5,624 bases of DNA from Bacillota bacterium (GTDB taxonomy: Bacteria > Bacillota > Bacilli > Lactobacillales > Enterococcaceae): positions 1-5,624 of the forward strand of contig JAEWFE010000153.1 of assembly GCA_023389005.1 (NCBI GenBank). The letters are read 5' to 3'. A program made the translations under genes and the position numbers. Numbering within the stretch: position 1 is the first letter of the stretch; the number at the start of each line of letters is the position of its first letter. This document shows, piece by piece, positions 1 to 4,893 of the stretch. The notes under the pieces are model-generated. The model did not search any database, was not told the origin of the DNA, and worked only from the letters and a program-made list of their open reading frames with translations.

Positions 1-400
1 TCTCTTCCTTATTAATCAACTTACTAATAGAAAGATTAATATCTGTTGCTTGTTTACGCAGAAAATCGCGATTGGTCCGATAACTAATATATTCTTGCGC
101 TAAGGCTAAAAATGATTTTTCTAATAAGAAGTGTTCGACAATATTTTGAATTTCATAAATTTTGACATTGTCGGTAAAACGTTCCGCAATTTCTCGATCT
201 ACCAGTTGTACGATTTCCACTAGTTTTTCGTGTTCTAATGGGGAAAGGGGTTCTTTAAGATTTTTGCGACCTTTCATCAAAGCATCGTAAATTTTTTCAT
301 CATCGAAATCAACCAAGCGGCCATCGCGTTTCACGACTTTCATTTTAGATAATTTCTCAGTTACTTCATCTGTCGCAACTGGCATTGCTATATTTAACAA
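1..400 (-). CDS. nrdD: Anaerobic (class III) ribonucleoside-triphosphate reductase, N-terminal part
   Basis: The reverse strand reads openly from a TTG at 400-398 to the window edge, giving 133 residues; the family is usually about 700-740 residues, so the glycyl-radical catalytic barrel is outside the window. What is seen is an ATP-cone allosteric domain: VVKRDGRLVDFDDEKIYDAL at residues 22-41, a helical stretch with VDREIAERF near 67-75, then YISYRTNRDF at 104-113, followed by DINLSISKLINKEE at 120-133, which matches my memory of the NrdD segment preceding its conserved NENANKD region. The enzyme reduces ribonucleoside triphosphates to dNTPs without oxygen in the cytoplasm, after radical activation by NrdG. 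The TTG start is chosen because GAAGGAG lies 8 nt upstream; the in-frame ATG at 385 is 23 nt from it. The ATP-cone alone would also fit NrdA or NrdR, but the DINLSISKLINK continuation favours NrdD. Confidence 0.88.
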   Translation of the reverse strand, partial: MLNIAMPVATDEVTEKLSKMKVVKRDGRLVDFDDEKIYDALMKGRKNLKEPLSPLEHEKLVEIVQLVDREIAERFTDNVKIYEIQNIVEHFLLEKSFLALAQEYISYRTNRDFLRKQATDINLSISKLINKEE

Positions 401-408
401 GCTGCTCA

Positions 409-415
409 CTCCTTC
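409..415 (-). promoter_or_regulatory. nrdD ribosome binding site
   Basis: On the minus strand GAAGGAG (415 to 409) is followed by an 8-nt spacer and TTG (400-398). This placement decides for the TTG start over the ATG at 385. An in-frame GTG 9 nt upstream of the TTG overlaps the Shine-Dalgarno itself and is unlikely to be used. Confidence 0.75.
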
Positions 416-507
416 AATCATTTTCTTCAAATAAAAAGGAAATACTAGACAAAGTGCCAATAATCTCGAAATCAAATTTCTTAAATAGCCAACTTTGTGT
501 ATTCCGT

Positions 508-528
508 AAACATTATCTATAAATGTTT
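508..528. repeat. Inverted repeat, 7-bp arms, upstream of nrdD
   Basis: AAACATT (508-514) and AATGTTT (522-528) are perfect inverted arms around a 7-nt centre. It lies about 110-130 bp upstream of the nrdD start. It could be an operator or a weak hairpin in the nrdD leader. On the plus strand it runs into TTT, but the stem has a single G-C pair, so a real terminator is unlikely. In such AT-rich DNA chance is a serious alternative. Confidence 0.35.
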
Positions 529-594
529 TTTATCTGTACCTATGATAAGACAAAGTGAGAAAATTTACAATCAATATCTTGTACTAGATTACGA

Positions 595-636
595 ATTATA
601 AATATATTTTACACAATATATAGTGGTGCTTGACAA
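595..636 (-). promoter_or_regulatory. Candidate nrdD promoter, overlapping the NrdR box
   Basis: The minus strand carries a perfect TATAAT at 600-595, but the bases 16-18 bp upstream (CTATAT-like) are a poor -35. Alternatively TTGTCA at 636-631 stands 19 bp from TAAAAT at 611-606. Either placement puts the NrdR box (611-626) across the promoter, as expected for repression. The resulting nrdD leader would be about 190 nt, longer than usual. The exact hexamers are uncertain. Confidence 0.35.
611..626. promoter_or_regulatory. NrdR box (ribonucleotide reductase operator)
   Basis: ACACAATATATAGTGG matches 15 of 16 positions of the NrdR-box consensus as I remember it (acaCwAtATaTwGtgt), failing only at the last base. 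NrdR is a zinc-ribbon/ATP-cone repressor that senses ATP/dATP and controls ribonucleotide reductase genes across bacteria. The box lies 211-226 bp upstream of the nrdD start, which supports the assignment. NrdR operators usually come in pairs about 31 bp apart; a weak 8/16 partner is visible at 581-596, offset 30 bp. Because the region is divergent, an effect on oppA is formally possible, but its promoter is about 365 bp away. Confidence 0.72.
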
Positions 637-677
637 GAAGAAAGGTTAAAAGTACCAAGCTTCACAAAAGTTGAGAA

Positions 678-699
678 TGTTTCATAATGCTGTGAAACA
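678..699. repeat. Inverted repeat, operator-like, 22 bp
   Basis: TGTTTCA (678-684) and TGAAACA (693-699) are perfect 7-bp inverted arms around 8 nt. It sits upstream of the NrdR box relative to nrdD and about 290 bp upstream of the oppA promoter. The size and symmetry suit a dimeric repressor site, but the motif does not match cre, CodY, Rex, PerR or NrdR sites that I know. Function unknown. Confidence 0.4.
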
Positions 700-712
700 A
701 ATTGAAAAATGA

Positions 713-728
713 CAAAAAAATTTTTTTG
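713..728. other. A7T7 palindromic tract (probable DNA bend)
   Basis: Seven A followed by seven T, bounded by C and G, makes a perfect 16-bp palindrome; the wider flanks read TGAC and GACA. Long A-tracts bend DNA and disfavour protein wrapping. Further A runs follow at 750-756 and 776-780. The tract may act as a curved-DNA element between the two divergent promoters. The overlapping TTGACA at 726-731 has only TAAAAA at 17 bp, so it is a poor promoter. Confidence 0.5.
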
Positions 729-989
729 ACACTAAATTGTTTGAATTGTAAAAAAATTTAAGACAATTATTAGATAAAAATGAAACGAAACATGTGAATC
801 CAAACGAAAAAATAAAATATTAATTATTAAAATACATGCAGAATCGTTAACAATAATGCGGTTATAAAATCAATTTATAAGCAAATATTGGTTAAAGTAA
901 AAAACATCTGACTTATGTGAAATTGTGAATTTGTTGTTGTGTTCAAATGACGATAAGAAAATGTTATAACAGAAAATATTTTGAATATA

Positions 990-1018
990 TTGACATCCGC
1001 TAGATAAAAAATTATAAT
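990..1018 (+). promoter_or_regulatory. oppA sigma-A promoter, consensus hexamers
   Basis: TTGACA at 990-995 and TATAAT at 1013-1018 are both perfect and separated by exactly 17 bp. Transcription would start near 1025, giving a leader of about 65 nt to the oppA ATG at 1090. AT-rich DNA upstream could add an UP-element effect. Such a promoter predicts strong basal transcription unless repressed, in keeping with an abundant binding protein. Confidence 0.87.
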
Positions 1019-1030
1019 TTTCTTAACCTA
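1016..1030. promoter_or_regulatory. Weak candidate CodY site at the oppA start region
   Basis: AATTTTCTTAACCTA matches 11 of 15 positions of the CodY motif AATTTTCWGAAAATT: the first half is intact (AATTTTCT) and the second half is poor. It overlaps the -10 box and the predicted start of transcription, where binding would block initiation. CodY represses opp operons in several Firmicutes when branched-chain amino acids are plentiful. AT-rich DNA produces such partial matches easily. Confidence 0.27.
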
Positions 1031-1048
1031 TCTTAATATTTTTATAGC

Positions 1049-1068
1049 TTTATGAACTTTTTATGAAC
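1049..1068 (+). repeat. Tandem direct repeat in the oppA leader
   Basis: TTTATGAAC occurs at 1049-1057 and again at 1060-1068, an 11-bp period (about one helical turn). A shorter pair, TCTTAA at 1021-1026 and 1031-1036, precedes it with a 10-bp period. OmpR-family response regulators bind direct repeats with 11-bp spacing, so these could be regulator sites just downstream of the promoter. The second copy contains the upstream in-frame ATG at 1063. Function not established. Confidence 0.4.
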
Positions 1069-1073
1069 AAAAA

Positions 1074-1081
1074 GAGGGGAG
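1074..1081 (+). promoter_or_regulatory. oppA ribosome binding site
   Basis: GAGGGGAG lies 8 nt before the ATG at 1090. It falls inside the reading frame that would begin at the ATG of 1063, which itself has no Shine-Dalgarno (preceded by CTTTTT). It therefore fixes the start at 1090. Confidence 0.8.
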
Positions 1082-1089
1082 AATGCAAT

Positions 1090-3087
1090 ATGAGCAATAA
1101 AATGAAAAAATTCGTAGTGCCATCTTTATTGTTATCAAGTACTGTTTTATTAGCAGCTTGTTCATCCGGTGGCGACAAAAAGACTTCAGATTCTGGAAAG
1201 GGAGAATCTAATTATTCTTACGTCTATAGCACCGATATTAATAGCTTAGACTATACTTTCTCATCACGAAGTTCAAATAGTGACCACTTTGCAAATTTCA
1301 TTGATGGTTTGTTGGAAAATGACGAGTATGGTAATTTGAAACCTGCGCTAGCTAAATCATGGGAAGTAAGTGATGATGGCTTAACCTACACTTATCACCT
1401 ACGTAAAGGCGTGAAATGGGTAGATAGTGAAGGAAATGACTACGCAGAAGTAAAAGCTCAAGACTGGGTAACTGGTTTGAAACATGCCGTTGATGTCAAA
1501 TCTGAAACACTGTATGTAGTTCAAAATAGTATTAAAGGTTTGGATGATTATGTCAAAGGGGTAACGAAAGACTTTTCTACTGTTGGGGTTAAAGCAGTAG
1601 ATGACTATACTTTACAATATACGTTAACTCGTCCAGAAAGCTTCTGGAATTCTAAATTAACTTACGGTATCATGTGTCCAGTGAATGAAGAATTCTTAAA
1701 ATCTAAAGGTAAAGACTTCGGGCAACCTACACCAGATAGCATTCTATATAACAGTGCTTATATCTTAACAAACAATACTGCCAAATCAGTAATTGAATAT
1801 AAGAAGAACGAATCTTATTGGGATAAAAAACATGTCTACATTGATCATGTAAAATTAACTTACTTTGATGGAAGCAATCCTGATTCGCTATTTAAAGAAT
1901 TTGATCAAGGTAACTATTCAACTGCACGCGTATTTCCTAACTCAGGTGGTTATAAAGATGTAGAAGCTAAATACGGTGATGCTATTAACTTCTCACAACC
2001 AAATGGTTCAACATTTAATATGACCTTTAACTTTGATCGTAAAGCGTACAGTGCAACATCTAAGAAAACAGATGCTGAAAAAGATAGTACTCATAAAGCT
2101 ATTATGAATAAGAACTTCCGTCTAGCTTTAGAATTTGCGTTAAATAAAGAAGAATATATTGCGCAAAACGTTGGTAAAACTGGTGCAGCAAAAGGTATCC
2201 GTAATATGTTAATACCATCTCAATTCGTAACAGTTGACGGTAAAGATTATGGTGAAGTTGTACAAGAAAAATTAGCCAAATTAGACCCAGATACCTTCAG
2301 CGATGTGAAATTAGCGGATAGCCAAGAAGGTTGGTTCAATGCAGATAAAGCGAAATCTTTATTTGAAAAAGCAAAATCTGAACTACAAGCGCAAGGCGTA
2401 CAATTCCCAATTCACCTAGACTTACCTCAAGATGAAAAATCTGAAGTTTTAGTGAATCAAGCAAAATCATTGAAACACTCAATTGAATCTACATTAGGTA
2501 AAGATAATGTCGTGATTGATATTCAATTATTGAACGAAGATAAATATCTTGCTGCTTCTTATCAAGCAACAACAGCAGCAGATAAAGACTACGATATCTC
2601 TACTGCTTCTGGTTGGGGCCCTGACTACTTAGATCCATCTACTTACTTAGACATCTATGATTCAAGAACAGGTGCTCAATTGGATAACTTAGGTTTACAA
2701 CCATCTGAAACAGCTAAAGATAATCCATCAGCCCAAGTAGTAAATGAATTAAAATTAGCGGAATATGATGCTTTATTAGACAAAGCTGCAAAATTCACTG
2801 CAGCTGAAGATGTGAATAAACGTTATGATGCTTATGCAGATGCTGAAGCTTGGTTAACAGCAAATGCTTTACAAATTCCTATCCAAGCTGGTGGTGCAGC
2901 TCCGGGTGTATCTAAGATTGTACCATTCACTAGACAATTTAGTTGGTGTGGTATGGCTGCTACAAATGCAACATACAAATTCAAAGGCATGAAACTTCAA
3001 GACAAAGCTGTAACAACCAAAGAATATCAAAAAGCTTTGAAGAATTGGGAAGAAAAAAGACTAGAAACAGCTGAAAAAACGAAGTAA
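1090..3087 (+). CDS. oppA: Oligopeptide ABC transporter substrate-binding lipoprotein (AmiA/AliA-type OppA)
   Basis: 665 residues from ATG 1090. The N-terminus is a lipoprotein signal: basic MSNKMKK, a hydrophobic core, and lipobox LAAC with the modified cysteine at 24, followed by a Ser/Gly/Lys-rich linker. The mature part is a family-5 solute-binding protein (SBP_bac_5): GLLENDEYGNLKPALAKSW near 73-91, LTYTYHLRKGVKW near 98-110, NKNFRLALEFALNK near 340-353, and GWGPDYLDPSTYLDIY at 508-523. At about 650-665 residues it fits the streptococcal AmiA/AliA/AliB class rather than the roughly 540-residue E. coli OppA, and segments such as DFSTVGVKAVDDYTL and RPESFWNSK resemble those proteins as I remember them. 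It should bind extracellular oligopeptides at the outer membrane face and deliver them to OppBC, serving nutrition and, in this family, uptake of signalling peptides. Besides Cys24, only Cys196 and Cys620 are present. Specificity cannot be read from sequence. Confidence 0.93.
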   Translation: MSNKMKKFVVPSLLLSSTVLLAACSSGGDKKTSDSGKGESNYSYVYSTDINSLDYTFSSRSSNSDHFANFIDGLLENDEYGNLKPALAKSWEVSDDGLTYTYHLRKGVKWVDSEGNDYAEVKAQDWVTGLKHAVDVKSETLYVVQNSIKGLDDYVKGVTKDFSTVGVKAVDDYTLQYTLTRPESFWNSKLTYGIMCPVNEEFLKSKGKDFGQPTPDSILYNSAYILTNNTAKSVIEYKKNESYWDKKHVYIDHVKLTYFDGSNPDSLFKEFDQGNYSTARVFPNSGGYKDVEAKYGDAINFSQPNGSTFNMTFNFDRKAYSATSKKTDAEKDSTHKAIMNKNFRLALEFALNKEEYIAQNVGKTGAAKGIRNMLIPSQFVTVDGKDYGEVVQEKLAKLDPDTFSDVKLADSQEGWFNADKAKSLFEKAKSELQAQGVQFPIHLDLPQDEKSEVLVNQAKSLKHSIESTLGKDNVVIDIQLLNEDKYLAASYQATTAADKDYDISTASGWGPDYLDPSTYLDIYDSRTGAQLDNLGLQPSETAKDNPSAQVVNELKLAEYDALLDKAAKFTAAEDVNKRYDAYADAEAWLTANALQIPIQAGGAAPGVSKIVPFTRQFSWCGMAATNATYKFKGMKLQDKAVTTKEYQKALKNWEEKRLETAEKTK

Positions 3088-3103
3088 AATGTGTTAAAAT
3101 ACT

Positions 3104-3151
3104 AAAGGAGTAGAAAGGGCGAAAAATTAAAAAAGCCCTTTTTACTCTTTT
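3104..3151 (+). terminator. Terminator-like hairpin after oppA (probably partial)
   Basis: Starting 16 nt after the oppA stop, 3104-3120 pairs with 3135-3151 over 17 bp including two G-U pairs; the core is AAAGGGC (3114-3120) with GCCCTTT (3135-3141) around a 14-nt A-rich loop. The 3' arm is itself T-rich (TTTTT, then CTCTTTTT), so a shorter stem would be followed by U-rich RNA. Because oppB and oppC lie downstream without a strong promoter of their own, I infer partial termination that lowers permease expression relative to oppA. It could also protect the 3' end of an oppA transcript. Confidence 0.78.
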
Positions 3152-3182
3152 TAATCAGTATAATTAGTGCTATCATAGTAAG

Positions 3183-3274
3183 TGATTTTTGTAGGAAATT
3201 TTGCGCCGTTGAGAATGAAAGTCTAAGGATGATTTTTATTCTCAACGGAAATACAAATTTTCTTGTAAAAATTG
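3183..3274. repeat. Long imperfect inverted repeat / RNA hairpin between oppA and oppB
   Basis: The 92-nt segment folds on itself nearly end to end. The outer stem pairs 3183-3203 with 3254-3274 (21 positions, one mismatch, several G-U pairs). A small internal loop (3204-3205 against 3249-3253) follows. The inner stem pairs 3206-3223 with 3231-3248: its core CCGTTGAGAAT (3206-3216) and ATTCTCAACGG (3238-3248) are perfect 11-bp arms, extended by 7 bp with two G-U pairs, leaving a loop of about 7 nt. No U-run follows, so it is not a standard terminator. It may be an mRNA-stabilising or RNase III-processed stem, or a MITE-like insertion; no clear target-site duplication is visible. Confidence 0.78.
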
Positions 3275-3281
3275 AGCTATT

Positions 3282-3310
3282 TTGGTAGTCTCTATTTAAA
3301 AAGATATGCT
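3282..3310 (+). promoter_or_regulatory. Weak candidate promoter for oppB
   Basis: TTGGTA (3282-3287) and TATGCT (3305-3310) have 17-bp spacing but match consensus at only 8 of 12 positions, with no extended -10. If used, it would give a leader of about 87 nt and partly free oppBC from the terminator after oppA. A perfect TATAAT at 3159-3164 just past the terminator lacks any -35. Read-through from oppA is an equally good explanation for oppB expression. Confidence 0.22.
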
Positions 3311-3390
3311 TTGAAAGTGGTTATAAATGAATTGGGAAAAATACCGGCCAAAAGTTTAATAATTAATATTTCGAGGTATATTGATAATTT

Positions 3391-3396
3391 AGGAGG
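3391..3396 (+). promoter_or_regulatory. oppB ribosome binding site
   Basis: A full AGGAGG stands 7 nt before the GTG at 3404. The strength and spacing support the non-ATG start; no in-frame ATG occurs until far into the conserved N-terminus. Confidence 0.88.
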
Positions 3397-3403
3397 AAGC
3401 TGA

Positions 3404-4891
3404 GTGAATAAACGTTATCTACTCTTTCGTATTTTGCGTTCGATCGTGAGTATCTTTTTAGTAACTACGATCACTTATGTATTAATTTATACGTTAGTGC
3501 CGCGAAATACCATCTTTAAAGAGGACTCTACGTATTCTAAATTAAAAGCCCATCCAGATGAATTGGCCAACTATGAAAATACGGCCTTTGATCGCATGGG
3601 TTACATTGAGTATCTAGACTCTCGTGATTTAGTCAAAGAGGTACGTAAAGAATACAAAGAGGCAACTGTAAAACCAAGCAAGGAAAACAAATCTTTGTAT
3701 CAAAAATGGGCCAAAGAAAATGGCTGGAAATTAGGAATTTTTCCTGAAAGTGGTCGTTACTATGCGACAAAAGATATTCCATTATTAAAACGTATTTGGA
3801 ATTTCTATTCAAATCTGATAGTGATTGACCATCCATGGAAAGTGAAAGACCCATCTAATCCGGATTTGAAACGCTATTTGAAGATTGAAAAAGATCCAAT
3901 GGTTGGTTGGGCTTTAGTCGGATCAGGAACACAATACAAGTATCAAATCTACTTCAATGGTCAATTTCCATTTATTCACCAAAATATCATCCACATCAAT
4001 CTAGGAACTTCTTATCCAACGTTCTCTGGACAAAGTGTGTCAGATGTCTTATTTGGTGGCCAAGGACAAACGGTAAGTGAAGAAATTACTTTAGCAGATG
4101 GCAAGACCATGCGCTCTTCTGCAAATATCTACACTCGCCAATACAAGAAATCAAATAAAATTTCTTCTCGTGAAAAAGCAATGTATCATGATAACTATGT
4201 GCAAACGAAACCAAACTACAAAGACCCTTCAATGATTTCTATTTCATTTAGAATGGGTGCTTTAGCCGTGGTGATTGCTTATCTAATCGGGGTGCCTATG
4301 GCGATGGTAATGGCGCGCTTAAAAGGTAAATTACCGGATAAAATTGGTATTGCATTAGTAACGGTCATGATTTCAGCACCATCACTTGCCTTTGTCTACT
4401 TCTTTAGATATTTAGGAAATACCTTATTTGGTTTACCATTATCCTTCCCAACTTATGGCGCAGGCGATATTAAATCCTATATCTTACCAACCTTTATCTT
4501 AGGGTTCTTAAGTGTATCTGGTTTAGTTATCTGGGTTCGTCGTTATATGATTGACCAACAGTCTGCAGATTATGTTAAATTTGCCAAATCAAAAGGGTTG
4601 ACCTCTAAAGAAATTTCACGTCGTCACATCTTTAAAAACGCCGTGATTCCAATTGCCAATGGTATTCCAGGTAGTATCATTTTATCTATTGCTGGGGCAA
4701 CCATTACCGAAACGATTTTCGCCGTGCCTGGTATGGGTAAAATGTTACCAGATGCGATTCTTTCACATAATAACCCATTAACGGTAGCGATTGTCTTTAT
4801 CTTCACAGTCGTTGGGGTATTAGCTGTATTATTAGGTGACCTATTAATGGTTTACTTAGATCCACGTATTAAATTGTCAGGAGGAGATTAG
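3404..4891 (+). CDS. oppB: Oligopeptide ABC transporter permease OppB (AmiC-type, with large external insertion)
   Basis: 495 residues from a GTG start. One of two membrane subunits forming the peptide channel. Membrane segments are seen at about 10-31, 284-304, 312-335, 357-377, 420-440 and 459-484. The binding-protein-dependent permease (BPD_transp_1) core is in the C-terminal half, with the EAA cytoplasmic loop that contacts the ATPases at about 390-416 (YVKFAKSKGL, then RRHIFKNAVIPIA) and the usual DPRIKL ending at 486-491. Standard OppB is about 305-320 residues; the extra length lies between TM1 and TM2 (residues 32-283) around a canonical LGTSYPTFSGQSVSDVLF segment (200-217). This insertion is a known trait of streptococcal AmiC (about 498 residues), so it is not a fusion artefact; being outside the membrane, it may contact OppA. 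The reading frame is intact. oppC follows after 2 nt. Confidence 0.93.
   Translation: MNKRYLLFRILRSIVSIFLVTTITYVLIYTLVPRNTIFKEDSTYSKLKAHPDELANYENTAFDRMGYIEYLDSRDLVKEVRKEYKEATVKPSKENKSLYQKWAKENGWKLGIFPESGRYYATKDIPLLKRIWNFYSNLIVIDHPWKVKDPSNPDLKRYLKIEKDPMVGWALVGSGTQYKYQIYFNGQFPFIHQNIIHINLGTSYPTFSGQSVSDVLFGGQGQTVSEEITLADGKTMRSSANIYTRQYKKSNKISSREKAMYHDNYVQTKPNYKDPSMISISFRMGALAVVIAYLIGVPMAMVMARLKGKLPDKIGIALVTVMISAPSLAFVYFFRYLGNTLFGLPLSFPTYGAGDIKSYILPTFILGFLSVSGLVIWVRRYMIDQQSADYVKFAKSKGLTSKEISRRHIFKNAVIPIANGIPGSIILSIAGATITETIFAVPGMGKMLPDAILSHNNPLTVAIVFIFTVVGVLAVLLGDLLMVYLDPRIKLSGGD
4879..4884 (+). promoter_or_regulatory. oppC ribosome binding site inside the oppB end
   Basis: AGGAGG lies within the last codons of oppB, 9 nt before the TTG at 4894. 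Ribosomes finishing oppB at 4891 would clear the site next to the oppC start, so the two genes are probably translationally coupled, supporting equal amounts of the two channel subunits. Confidence 0.82.
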
Positions 4892-4893
4892 AA

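Larger units (their letters stand above)
401..1089. other. Divergent nrdD-oppA intergenic region
   Basis: This 689-bp stretch between two divergent genes has no supportable coding frame; the only starts seen lead to frames of about ten codons without a ribosome binding site. It is strikingly AT-rich with repeated A and T runs. It would contain the promoters of both genes and their leaders. Features listed separately are an inverted repeat (508-528), an nrdD promoter candidate, an NrdR box (611-626), a second inverted repeat (678-699), an A7T7 tract (713-728) and the oppA promoter (990-1018). Between about 735 and 985 I see only AT-rich sequence, with AAACGAAA repeated at 783-790 and 802-809. 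Confidence 0.85.

Noticed and set aside
726..754. Second promoter upstream of oppA with TTGACA at 726-731
   Set aside because: The -10 position at 17 bp is TAAAAA, a poor match, and the site arises from the A7T7 tract; the consensus promoter at 990-1018 explains oppA.
781..795. Catabolite-repression (cre) site around TGAAACGAAACATG
   Set aside because: The spacing between TG and CG is one base short of the cre consensus and the symmetric half is missing.
970..985. Second CodY site around CAGAAAATA
   Set aside because: Only the right half matches; about six mismatches to the 15-bp motif remain, typical of AT-rich DNA.
1063..1089. Longer oppA starting at ATG 1063
   Set aside because: The ATG has no Shine-Dalgarno, the nine extra residues would include the ribosome binding site of the ATG at 1090, and the signal peptide is complete from 1090.
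3327..3359. Ten-codon frame MNWEKYRPKV in the oppB leader as a possible leader peptide
   Set aside because: Only a weak AAAGTGG lies upstream, it has no regulatory codon run, and no competing hairpin was seen around it.
3633..3854. Open frame of 73 codons on the minus strand within oppB
   Set aside because: It lies wholly antisense to a well-supported permease gene, shows no family features, and is a shadow of the real frame.
4624..4806. Open frame of 60 codons on the minus strand within oppB
   Set aside because: Its hydrophobic look is the complement of the permease membrane segments; there is no independent evidence for a gene.
3404..4891. OppB as an unusual gene fusion because of its 495 residues
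   Set aside because: AmiC-type permeases of streptococci have the same size and insertion site, so the length is a family trait.
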